A program made the translations under genes and the position numbers. Shown here piece by piece: positions 25,505 to 33,117 of a stretch of 38,156 nucleotides of DNA (position 1 is its first letter; every line of letters starts with the position of its first letter). This stretch comes from Cytophagales bacterium (GTDB lineage Bacteria; Bacteroidota; Bacteroidia; Cytophagales; Cyclobacteriaceae): contig JANYHW010000062.1 in the NCBI GenBank assembly GCA_025358885.1, positions 1-38,156 of the forward strand. Direction: 5' to 3'. The notes beneath the pieces were generated by a model. The model saw nothing but the letters and a program-made list of their open reading frames with translations. It did no database searches and was not told the DNA's origin.

Positions 25505-25945
25505 TTATTTTTCATCCACGATGACAACTTTCTCCATCACATCGCCCTGCTTGACCTTATCAATTACGTCAAGACCTTCAAATACCTTACCGAACACGGT
25601 GTGGTTTCTGTCGAGGTGCTTGGTGTTCTCCCGATTATGGCAAATAAAAAGCTGTGATCCACCTGTATTGCGCCCGGCATGGGCCATAGAGAGAACTCCC
25701 TTGTCATGAATCTGGTTAGCACCTGTCAACTCACAATCAATGTGGTATCCCGGACCACCATTTCCAACACCATTAGGGCATCCACCCTGGATCATGAAAT
25801 TTGGAATTACCCTATGGAAAATGAGACCATTATAGAATCCCTTTTGTGCGAGGTCTATGAAATTCTTGACAGTTTTTGGGGCATCTTCTTCAAAGAACTT
25901 AATCTTCATCACGCCCTTTTTCGTATGTATTTCTGCTATCTTCAT
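25505..25945 (-). CDS. Cytoplasmic cyclophilin-type peptidyl-prolyl isomerase
   Basis: A 146-residue single-domain cyclophilin without signal peptide. It catalyses cis/trans isomerisation of peptidyl-proline bonds. Active-site residues are present: FHRVIPNFMIQGG with Arg45, Phe50, Met51 and Gln53; GSQLFI with Gln98 and Phe100; and His115 near the end of the site. The Trp that binds cyclosporin in eukaryotic forms is replaced (KHLD), normal for bacteria. It is the first gene of a minus-strand unit with the acyl-CoA enzyme and the SecA-like gene, and its start is only 27 bp from the divergent gene at 25973, so promoters must be compact or overlap coding DNA. Confidence 0.95.
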   Translation of the reverse strand: MKIAEIHTKKGVMKIKFFEEDAPKTVKNFIDLAQKGFYNGLIFHRVIPNFMIQGGCPNGVGNGGPGYHIDCELTGANQIHDKGVLSMAHAGRNTGGSQLFICHNRENTKHLDRNHTVFGKVFEGLDVIDKVKQGDVMEKVVIVDEK

Positions 25946-25972
25946 TAGCTTTAAAGTTTAGTTAGCAAGATA

Positions 25973-26230
25973 ATGATAAAGTGCATTAGCCATAAACGAG
26001 CATATCCTACTCAAGAAATTGCGGAAGATGCCCTTATTGATGCCAGGACCCATTTTGACTACGCCGATCAGCATGGTCCCGTTTCCGTATACCATTGCGA
26101 AGACTGCGGCCAATACCACCTTACGTCAAGGGGTCCAGCCAATGAAAAGTTAGCACAGTCTTTGGCGAATGGAAAAATCAACCGTCAAAAGGAAGCCAAT
26201 CGATGGCTGGATAAACTAAAGAGAAAATAA
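25973..26230 (+). CDS. Small Cys/His protein, possible zinc ribbon (85 aa)
   Basis: An 85-residue charged protein with Cys4, His7, and a knuckle YHCEDCGQYHLTS (Cys42, Cys45, His49) that may bind one zinc. The order Cys/His ... CxxC ... H with HLTS at the end resembles small bacterial and phage proteins of unknown role. Helix-forming residues dominate the C-terminal half, which is basic (NRQKEANRWLDKLKRK) and might bind nucleic acid. It starts 27 bp from the divergent cyclophilin gene and lies 9 bp before the SemiSWEET gene, so these two are probably co-expressed. Real gene likely because of the motif and tight packing; function open. Confidence 0.75.
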   Translation: MIKCISHKRAYPTQEIAEDALIDARTHFDYADQHGPVSVYHCEDCGQYHLTSRGPANEKLAQSLANGKINRQKEANRWLDKLKRK

Positions 26231-26239
26231 CAACAGCAA

Positions 26240-26500
26240 ATGACTTGGATCGAATTGGTAGGACATACAGGCGCATTTTTAACCAGCGTTACATTCATTC
26301 CTCAAGTGTACAAAGTTTGGAAAACCAAAAGTGTCAATGACCTCAGTCTGACAATGATGTTTATTGTCCTTACCAGCACCATCATTTGGCTGATTTATGC
26401 GGTTGCTCTTATGCTCTGGCCTGTGATTGTCGCCAACAGCATAGTTTGCTTCCTGAGTATTTTGCTGATCTACTTCAAATTGGCATATACCCGGAAATAG
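26240..26500 (+). CDS. SemiSWEET-family sugar transporter
   Basis: An 86-residue membrane protein with three helices, the exact size of a bacterial SemiSWEET, which works as a homodimer to allow sugar passage down its gradient. The PQ-loop motif is in helix 1 (TFIPQVYKVWKTKS, Pro21-Gln22), followed by SVNDLSLTMM, which is characteristic. Helix 2 has STIIWLIYAVAL with Trp, and helix 3 contains Asn (VIVANSIVCF), a residue that lines the pocket in the family. It follows the small Cys/His gene by 9 bp. Substrate could be glucose or sucrose-like sugars; not visible. Confidence 0.93.
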   Translation: MTWIELVGHTGAFLTSVTFIPQVYKVWKTKSVNDLSLTMMFIVLTSTIIWLIYAVALMLWPVIVANSIVCFLSILLIYFKLAYTRK

Positions 26501-26589
26501 AACTGCGTCTTATTTATTTTATTTCTGAATAATATTTATAGGGTTCCTCCGAAGTTTTGAATATTTTTCAGAACTAACTTAACATTCGC

Positions 26590-28785
26590 ATGGCCCTCCG
26601 CAAAGTGATTTTCTTAATGCTCTTGTCAACACCACTTGTTGCTCAGCGCTTTACGCCCCCTGAGATCACAAGGTGGAAACAGCAGGCGAAACGGGTTAGT
26701 ATTACACGGGATACATGGGGCGTACCACACATCAAGGGTAAAAGTGACGCCGATGCTGTCTTTGGCATGCTCTACGTCCAGTGTGAAGACGATTTTGAAC
26801 GCGTAGAGAGAAACTATATAACCGCGACAGCGCGGATGGCAGAAGTGGAGGGTGAGACTTATCTCTACAATGACTTGAGAATGCGCCTCTTCATGGATAC
26901 GGCCCAGGCGATAAAGCTTTATGCTACAAGCCCTGATTGGATGAAAAAGGTGTGCACTGCTTTTGCTGATGGAGCGAATTACTATTTGTATACACATCAA
27001 AAGGTTCGTCCCAGGCTTATAAGAAGATTTCAACCGTGGATGCCGCTCCTTTTCAGTGAGGGGAGTATTGGGGGGGATATTGATAATGTGTCATTGAATT
27101 CCATTAGGGAGTTTTATGGCAAGGAACCGGGCAAGGTCAAGGAAGAAGTCAATGATGATGGTCAGGAACCCGAACCAAAAGGTTCGAACGGTTTTGCCAT
27201 TGGCCCCTCACGGAGTGCCTCTGGGGCCCCCTTGCTGCTCATCAATCCCCACACATCGTTTTATTTTCGATCGGAGCTTCATATGTCAAGTGATGAAGGC
27301 CTCAACGCATATGGGGCTGTAACCTGGGGACAGTTTTTTATTTACCAGGGATTCAATGAGCATTGTGGATGGATGCATACCACAAGCCAGGCAGATGTAG
27401 TTGACTATTATAAGGAGACGGTAGTTAAGAAAGGTAATGATCTCTTCTATAAATATGGCGATGCCCTGAAGCCGCTCAAGCCTGAAAAAATTACCCTGCG
27501 TTATAAAGGTGAGAAGGGTATTAGCAAAAGAGAATTCTCCATATATCATACCCATCACGGCCCAGTCATCGCCCAGGACAATGGAAAGTGGATCAGTGTT
27601 CGATTGATGCAGGAGCCGGTCAAAGCACTGACACAATCCTATCTACGGACTAAATCTGTGACGTTTGAAGACTTCAAGAATACCATGAGCCTCAGGACAA
27701 ATTCTTCTAACAATACTGTATACGCTGATGATCAGGGTAACATAGCTTACTGGCATGGCGATTTTATTCCCAGGCGCGATCCTAAATTTGATTGGAGTGC
27801 TCCCGTTGATGGGAGTGATCCAGCCACCGAATGGAAAGACCTGCACACACTCGACGAAATCATTCATCTCTACAATCCGGCAAGTGGGTGGATCCAGAAC
27901 TGCAATTCAACACCGTTTACAGCGACGGGCACTGGCAATCCTGAAAAGAACGCCTATCCTTCATATATGGCTCCGGATGCAGAAAATACCCGAGGTCTTC
28001 ACGCCGTTCGTGTGCTGAAGGAGGCCACGAACATCACGCTCGACAAACTCATAACAATTTCCCAGGACTCATATCTACCGGCATTTGAAACCCTTGTGCC
28101 TTCACTGATCAGGGCATTCGATGGTCGCAGCATTACTAAAGATACCTTGACTACCCGGTTGTCTGAACCCATTGCCTTACTTCGATCCTGGGACCTTCGC
28201 TATTCCAGTTCATCAATCCCTACCACCCTGGCTATTTTCTGGGCGCAGCGATTGCGACAGGATGTGATGAAGCGGATGCCAGCCGGACTTGACCAATTAA
28301 GTATTTATCAGTTTCTCGAGACACAAACTTCGCACGATGAAAAACTAAACGCACTGTCACAAGCCTGTAGGGAATTGCAGAGGGATTTTGGTACATGGAA
28401 ACAACCCTGGGGAGAGATCAATCGTTTTCAGAGGCTTACCGGAAAAATTGAACCTACATTTGATGATCAGAAGCAAAGCCTCCCGGTTGCATTCACCTCT
28501 TCCTATTGGGGTTCCCTTGCGGCATTTGGAAGCAAGAAATTTCCGGGAACGAAAAAGATGTATGGGTATGTCGGAAATAGTTTTGTTGCCGTTGTTGAAT
28601 TCGGGAAGCGGGTAAAAGCCAAATCAGTCGTTACAGGCGGATCCAGCAGCGATCTTTCTTCCATCCATTTCAATGACCAATCTCTTTTGTATTCCCAGGG
28701 ACAATTCAAGGACATATGGTTCTACAAAGAGGATTACATGAATCATGCGGAGCGCACTTACTATCCCGGTCAATTGCCGAATTAG
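26590..28785 (+). CDS. Exported penicillin acylase-family Ntn hydrolase
   Basis: A 731-residue S45-family amidase, made as a precursor and cut by itself. It has a signal peptide (about 1-18, cleavage at VAQ). The alpha chain runs to about 198; a linker ends in PKGSNGFAIG, where Gly198-Ser199 should be the autocatalytic cut and Ser199 the N-terminal nucleophile of the beta chain. NPHTSFYFRSELH and HCGWMHTTSQADVVDYY further mark the family. Members hydrolyse amides such as penicillins, acyl-homoserine lactones or other acyl-amino compounds; aculeacin-type and quorum-quenching acylases are the same family, so the true substrate is open. It opens a dense run of plus-strand genes to 34527, the next starting 21 bp on. 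The upstream 89-bp gap is AT-rich without an exact promoter box. Confidence 0.93.
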   Translation: MALRKVIFLMLLSTPLVAQRFTPPEITRWKQQAKRVSITRDTWGVPHIKGKSDADAVFGMLYVQCEDDFERVERNYITATARMAEVEGETYLYNDLRMRLFMDTAQAIKLYATSPDWMKKVCTAFADGANYYLYTHQKVRPRLIRRFQPWMPLLFSEGSIGGDIDNVSLNSIREFYGKEPGKVKEEVNDDGQEPEPKGSNGFAIGPSRSASGAPLLLINPHTSFYFRSELHMSSDEGLNAYGAVTWGQFFIYQGFNEHCGWMHTTSQADVVDYYKETVVKKGNDLFYKYGDALKPLKPEKITLRYKGEKGISKREFSIYHTHHGPVIAQDNGKWISVRLMQEPVKALTQSYLRTKSVTFEDFKNTMSLRTNSSNNTVYADDQGNIAYWHGDFIPRRDPKFDWSAPVDGSDPATEWKDLHTLDEIIHLYNPASGWIQNCNSTPFTATGTGNPEKNAYPSYMAPDAENTRGLHAVRVLKEATNITLDKLITISQDSYLPAFETLVPSLIRAFDGRSITKDTLTTRLSEPIALLRSWDLRYSSSSIPTTLAIFWAQRLRQDVMKRMPAGLDQLSIYQFLETQTSHDEKLNALSQACRELQRDFGTWKQPWGEINRFQRLTGKIEPTFDDQKQSLPVAFTSSYWGSLAAFGSKKFPGTKKMYGYVGNSFVAVVEFGKRVKAKSVVTGGSSSDLSSIHFNDQSLLYSQGQFKDIWFYKEDYMNHAERTYYPGQLPN

Positions 28786-28806
28786 AGAATCACCGAATCA
28801 GCCTTC

Positions 28807-29562
28807 ATGAACCAGCAAGCACATTGGGACAAAATCGGTGGACGGTATGATGGAGAAATCTTTGATGTGTTCAAGAGCGATAAAAAAGGGAACCTCGCCG
28901 ATTATTTTAAGAAACATGCCAACCCGGCACACAGGGCAATAGATTTTGGATGTGGAATGGGTAAGGCGTTTCCCTTTTTGGCGCCAGCTTTCGAAACTGT
29001 ATTGGCGATCGATATATCCGGAGAACTTCTCAGCATTGCCAAATTAAGTCCATACTCAAACATCACATACAAAAGGGCGGACCTCACCGGCCGAAACCTG
29101 GTTTTCCCCTTGTCCCATTTTGTGTTTTGTTGCAACTTAATTATGTTGCCGGAGCTCAGAAAGAATGCCGTCATGATTGAGAATATATACAAGGCACTCC
29201 ATGCACAGGGTACTGCTATTGTTGTGATGCCTTCTTTAGAATCCGTATTATTTTCCTCGTGGCGGCTGATTGATTGGTACATAAAAGAAGGTGTTGACCC
29301 ATCGGACATACCCCAATCAGAGTTTAGTTATTTCAAAGCACCGAAGCGCGACATTGTTCAGGGTATTATTTATATTGATGACGTCCCGACCAAGCATTTT
29401 CTGGAAGCAGAAATCAGGTTACTTTTTGAAAAGGCGAATCTGACCATCACCACTTTAGATAAAATTGAATATGATTGGGATAGTGAATTTGCTGAACCAC
29501 CTTCATGGATGAAAGCACCCTATCCATGGGATTGGCTAATCGAATGCAAAAAGCAAAAGTAG
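28807..29562 (+). CDS. Class I SAM-dependent methyltransferase
   Basis: A 251-residue cytoplasmic protein with a Rossmann-like methyltransferase fold. Motif I is AIDFGCGMGKAF (about 44-55), the SAM-binding loop; an acidic residue after strand 2 lies in VLAIDISGELL, and motif IV-type VFCCNLIMLPEL follows the helix. It is close to the Methyltransf_11/25 group, which acts on small molecules. The acceptor cannot be judged. It begins 21 bp after the acylase and ends 17 bp before the nitronate monooxygenase. The C-terminus ends in basic residues (WLIECKKQK). Confidence 0.85.
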   Translation: MNQQAHWDKIGGRYDGEIFDVFKSDKKGNLADYFKKHANPAHRAIDFGCGMGKAFPFLAPAFETVLAIDISGELLSIAKLSPYSNITYKRADLTGRNLVFPLSHFVFCCNLIMLPELRKNAVMIENIYKALHAQGTAIVVMPSLESVLFSSWRLIDWYIKEGVDPSDIPQSEFSYFKAPKRDIVQGIIYIDDVPTKHFLEAEIRLLFEKANLTITTLDKIEYDWDSEFAEPPSWMKAPYPWDWLIECKKQK

Positions 29563-29579
29563 AAACTGAATCACCACAC

Positions 29580-30554
29580 ATGGGTTTGAACACACTGGCC
29601 AATATGCTCGGGATCAATTATCCGGTTATCGCCGCACCGATGTTCCTGATATCCAATACCAAGATGATTAAGGCGGCCCTTGACAATGGGATCACAGCGG
29701 CCTTCCCGGCAATGAACTATCGCACAGACCAGGAGTTGAGGGATGCCATCAAAGAGATCAAATCGTATACATCAAAGCCATTCGGGGTCAACCTAATTGT
29801 CAATAAATCCAATCCAAAATACAAAGCCCACCTGGAGACTTTGTTGGAATTGAGGGTTGCCTTTATCATCACATCCCTCGGAAATCCAAAAGAAGTTATT
29901 GATCAATGTAAACCATTGGGAATAAAAGTCTTTTGTGATGTTGTCGACCTGCCCTATGCCCGGAAAGTAGAGGAGCTCGGCGCCGACGCAGTGATTGCTG
30001 TCAACAGCAGGGCAGGAGGGCATGCGGGAAACATTCCACCACAGGACCTGATCACATTATTGAAAGCAAATTGCCATATCCCTATCATTTCTGCCGGGGG
30101 AATATCAAAAGGCAAGCACCTGAAACAGGTTCTGGATTGGGGAGCTGCAGGGGCATCCATTGGGACCATATTCATAGCATGCGAGGAAGCAGATATTTCT
30201 CCGGATTACAAGCAAGCCATGATTGACTATGGGGAGAAAGATATTGTCAGAACCAACAAGCTATCCGGTTCAGCACTCACGGTGATCAACACGCCCTATG
30301 TCCAGCAGCTTGGTACCAGGGCCAACTTGCTGGAATGGATTCTCAACAATAATAAGACCCTTAAGAAATATGCGAAGATGCTCATCGCATTGCGTGGCAT
30401 GAAGGCTGTTGAAAAGGCCGCCTTTGGGGCTACCTATAAGACGGTGTGGTGCGCAGGGCCGGCTATAGAAGATGTGACGAGTGTTCGTTCGATGAAAGAA
30501 ATCATTGTGACACTCACCCGGGAATATGATGAGGCCATAGCAAAAACAAAATGA
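29580..30554 (+). CDS. Nitronate monooxygenase-like FMN protein
   Basis: A 324-residue TIM-barrel flavoprotein of the nitronate monooxygenase / 2-nitropropane dioxygenase family, which binds FMN and detoxifies propionate-3-nitronate in characterised cases; other members are enoyl-ACP reductases or dehydrogenases. Markers are YPVIAAPMFLISN near 14-26, the loop NSRAGGHAG with active-site His148, and the phosphate-binding ISAGGISKG and GAASIGT-like GASIGTIF segments. I start at ATG 29580, 17 bp after the methyltransferase stop; the longer frame from 29505 overlaps that gene by 58 bases and adds unrelated residues. The gene ends in ATGA overlapping the next start. Enzyme subclass is uncertain. 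Confidence 0.88.
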   Translation: MGLNTLANMLGINYPVIAAPMFLISNTKMIKAALDNGITAAFPAMNYRTDQELRDAIKEIKSYTSKPFGVNLIVNKSNPKYKAHLETLLELRVAFIITSLGNPKEVIDQCKPLGIKVFCDVVDLPYARKVEELGADAVIAVNSRAGGHAGNIPPQDLITLLKANCHIPIISAGGISKGKHLKQVLDWGAAGASIGTIFIACEEADISPDYKQAMIDYGEKDIVRTNKLSGSALTVINTPYVQQLGTRANLLEWILNNNKTLKKYAKMLIALRGMKAVEKAAFGATYKTVWCAGPAIEDVTSVRSMKEIIVTLTREYDEAIAKTK

Positions 30555-31204
30555 TTGCCCCTTATATTACATACATACTTGCGTGTCTGATTTTACTGGC
30601 ACCTGCAAACCAATCAAAGAAAGATCCCCTGATTGATCCGGCCCATTTATTTTGGAAAACAGAGGCGCCGACAATTTTCACGGTAAGAATTACCAGTACG
30701 AAAGGCGAATTTATACTTGAGGTTCACAAGGATTGGGCACCCATTGGCGCTAAGCGGTTCTTTAATCTTGTCAGGGCTGGATTCTTCGATGACTCCAGGT
30801 TTTACAGGGTACGACCCGGCGCATTTGCACAATTTGGCATCCCGGGAAGACCTGTGATTGGAAAAGTCTGGCAACAAGAGAGCATCATAGATGATGCGGT
30901 ACTGCAAAAAAACATACGAGGAACATTTGCCTATGCAATGACTGGTCCGAATACACGCACAACACAAGTGTATATTAACATCAAGGACAATCCGCAGCAA
31001 GATGAGCAGGGTTTTGCGCCCCTTGGCCGCGTGATTTCTGGGATGGAGGTCGTGGATGCCTTATATTCCGGATATGGCGATACATCCGGTGGTGGAATGC
31101 GAGGTGGCAAGCAGGGACGATTGTTCGAAGAAGGCAACGCGTACCTCGATAAGGAATTCCCTACATTGGATAAATTGTTGAAGGCCGAAATAATCAAGAA
31201 GTAG
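30551..31204 (+). CDS. Exported cyclophilin-type peptidyl-prolyl isomerase, altered core
   Basis: A 217-residue cyclophilin with an N-terminal hydrophobic export segment (about 4-19). The fold is recognisable from RFFNLVRAGFFDDSRFYRV, TTQVYINIKDN and GFAPLGRVISGMEVVD. Catalytic Arg86 (FYRV) and Gln94 and Gln139 are kept, but the standard FMIQGG loop reads AFAQFGIPG, and QFF reads QVY, so activity may be low or the site may bind another ligand. The variant with DEQGFAPLGRV and a GYGD segment is seen in several environmental phyla. It overlaps the preceding gene by four bases (ATGA) and is followed after 1 bp by the hydrolase gene: tight translational coupling. Confidence 0.88.
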   Translation: MIAPYITYILACLILLAPANQSKKDPLIDPAHLFWKTEAPTIFTVRITSTKGEFILEVHKDWAPIGAKRFFNLVRAGFFDDSRFYRVRPGAFAQFGIPGRPVIGKVWQQESIIDDAVLQKNIRGTFAYAMTGPNTRTTQVYINIKDNPQQDEQGFAPLGRVISGMEVVDALYSGYGDTSGGGMRGGKQGRLFEEGNAYLDKEFPTLDKLLKAEIIKK

Positions 31205-31205
31205 T

Positions 31206-32264
31206 ATGAGGACATTGGTGTGTATGATGATGTTGCTGGCTAACCTTGGTTGGAGCCAGTCCAATCTAAAGGCTGAGGAGAGTGATTTTGTAATAGACAA
31301 TTTCAGGTTTTCACAGGGAGAGATTCTGCCTAAACTTAATCAGCATTACATCACGTTGGGAAAGCCAATAAAGAACAGCGCCGGCAAAGTGATCAATGCC
31401 GTACTTATAATGCATGGGTCAACTGGCAATGGGGGTGGATTTCTGAGCGAAAGATTTGCAGGAGTATTATTCGGGCCCGGTCAATTGCTGGATGCTACAA
31501 AATATTTCATCATCCTTCCCGATGCCATCGGCCATGGAAAATCAAGCAAGCCCAGCGATGGTCTTCGCATGAAATTTCCGGCATACACCTATGATGATAT
31601 GGTGAAAGCCCAATACCTGTTGCTCACAGAACACCTCGGCGTGAATCACTTACGGCTTGTCATGGGCACATCCATGGGCGCCATGTTCACCTGGGTATGG
31701 GGTTATACCTATCCTGACTACATGGATGCCCTCATGCCATTGGCGAGCCTCCCAGTTGAAATTGGCGGAAGGAACCGCATGCTTCGCAAGATGATCATCG
31801 ATGGTATAAAGAATGATCCCGAATGGAGGGACGGAAATTATGTCGCTCAGCCTCCCGGAATTACTACGGCAATCAATTCCCTGCTGGTGATGGTCAGTAG
31901 TCCGCTGCAATGGCAAAAAGCAGCACCTACGCGAGAGCAGGCTGAAAAGTTTCTTCAGGAGCAAATTGACCGGTATAGAAAGAGCCTGGATGCCAACGAT
32001 ATGATTTATGTCTTCGATGCTTCCAGGTATTACAATCCCGATCCTCATCTTGCTCTCATCAAGGCGCCCCTTTTCGCAATCAATTCGGCCGATGATCAGG
32101 TCAATCCCCCCGAGCTAGGCATTATGGAACAGGAGATTAAGAAAGTGTCCAGAGGTCGGTATATCCTGCTCCCAATTACAGATGAGACCCGCGGGCATGG
32201 CACACATTCTATTCCAAAAATTTGGAGCAATTATCTCGCCGAACTATTGAAGGCTTCGGAATAG
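31206..32264 (+). CDS. Exported alpha/beta hydrolase, homoserine acetyltransferase-like fold
   Basis: A 352-residue protein with a signal-like N-terminus (MRTLVCMMMLLANLGWSQS, cleavage near 18). The alpha/beta-hydrolase fold follows the MetX pattern: LIMHGSTGNGGG (67-78) as oxyanion region, GTSMGAMFTWVW with nucleophile Ser156, a likely Asp296 or Asp297 in NSADDQVNPPE, and His331 or His334 in RGHGTHS. Despite MetX resemblance, export argues against homoserine acetylation, so it is better called a hydrolase. It sits 1 bp after the exported cyclophilin and 17 bp before the SDR gene. Confidence 0.85.
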   Translation: MRTLVCMMMLLANLGWSQSNLKAEESDFVIDNFRFSQGEILPKLNQHYITLGKPIKNSAGKVINAVLIMHGSTGNGGGFLSERFAGVLFGPGQLLDATKYFIILPDAIGHGKSSKPSDGLRMKFPAYTYDDMVKAQYLLLTEHLGVNHLRLVMGTSMGAMFTWVWGYTYPDYMDALMPLASLPVEIGGRNRMLRKMIIDGIKNDPEWRDGNYVAQPPGITTAINSLLVMVSSPLQWQKAAPTREQAEKFLQEQIDRYRKSLDANDMIYVFDASRYYNPDPHLALIKAPLFAINSADDQVNPPELGIMEQEIKKVSRGRYILLPITDETRGHGTHSIPKIWSNYLAELLKASE

Positions 32265-32281
32265 CGCAGAAAAACATTTAT

Positions 32282-33109
32282 ATGGAGACCGCATCAACAA
32301 AACTTTTTTCACTGGACAAGAAAACGGCGGTGGTTACCGGCGGTACCGGGGTATTGGGCCATGCATTCGTCAATGGATTGTCCCAGGCCGGAGCCAGCGT
32401 TGCAATTTTAGGACGCAGAATTGAAGTGGCTGAAAAGTTAGCCCGGGAAATAAGAACAAAGGGGGGACGTGCGGTTGCTGTACAAGCTGATGTATTGAAC
32501 AGGGAGCAGTTGCTTGAGGCACACAAAAGAATTATCCAGGAATTCGGATCGATCGATATCCTGGTTAATGCTGCCGGTGGCAATATGGCCGGTGCCGTGA
32601 TTGCCCCTGACAAAACCTTCTTTGACCTCAGCATCGTAGATTTTGGGAAAGTGGTGGACCTCAACCTAATGGGTACCGTCTTGCCCACCCAGGTATTCTC
32701 TGCCGACATGGCAAATAGAAAAAAAGGGGTGATCATTAACATTGCCTCCATGGCATCTTTCAGACCGATTACCAGGGTAGTCGGATACTCAGCAGCCAAG
32801 GCTGCCGTGGATAATTTCACACAATGGTTAGCTGTAGAAATGGCGAAGAAATTTGGCGAAGGCATCCGTGTAAATGCAATTTCTCCTGGCTTCTTTTTGA
32901 CGGAACAAAACAAGGCACTGCTCACAAATGTTGATGGAAGTCTCACGGCGAGAGGAAATGCAGCTATCCAGCAAACACCTTTTGGCCGATTTGGCAGGCC
33001 TGAAGAATTGATAGGAACTTTGATTTGGCTATGCTCGGACGCATCAGCTTTTGTCACCGGGGTCAATGTCCCGGTGGATGGAGGGTTCAATGTCTATTGC
33101 GGGGTATAA
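32282..33109 (+). CDS. uxuB: SDR-family oxidoreductase, probable D-mannonate oxidoreductase
   Basis: A 275-residue short-chain dehydrogenase. The NAD-binding motif is TGGTGVLG (19-26); NAAGG (96-100) is the structural motif; catalytic residues are Ser156, Tyr169 and Lys173 (YSAAK). Bacillus-type UxuB (D-fructuronate to D-mannonate) belongs to the SDR family and is of this size, and the next gene, 8 bp on, is uronate isomerase, which makes D-fructuronate. That pairing supports the uxuB call; an alternative is another SDR sugar dehydrogenase. I start at ATG 32282; the frame could be read from 32222 but would overlap the previous gene. No uxuA or KDG kinase genes are in the window. Confidence 0.85.
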   Translation: METASTKLFSLDKKTAVVTGGTGVLGHAFVNGLSQAGASVAILGRRIEVAEKLAREIRTKGGRAVAVQADVLNREQLLEAHKRIIQEFGSIDILVNAAGGNMAGAVIAPDKTFFDLSIVDFGKVVDLNLMGTVLPTQVFSADMANRKKGVIINIASMASFRPITRVVGYSAAKAAVDNFTQWLAVEMAKKFGEGIRVNAISPGFFLTEQNKALLTNVDGSLTARGNAAIQQTPFGRFGRPEELIGTLIWLCSDASAFVTGVNVPVDGGFNVYCGV

Positions 33110-33117
33110 ATTCAAAT

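Noticed and set aside
29505-29579. Upstream extension of the nitronate monooxygenase frame
   Set aside because: It overlaps the end of the methyltransferase gene and adds residues without family similarity; ATG 29580 fits better.
32278-33090. A 270-codon open frame antisense to the SDR gene
   Set aside because: It is a mirror of the SDR coding frame. Its product has no recognisable domain, and the sense gene has complete catalytic residues.
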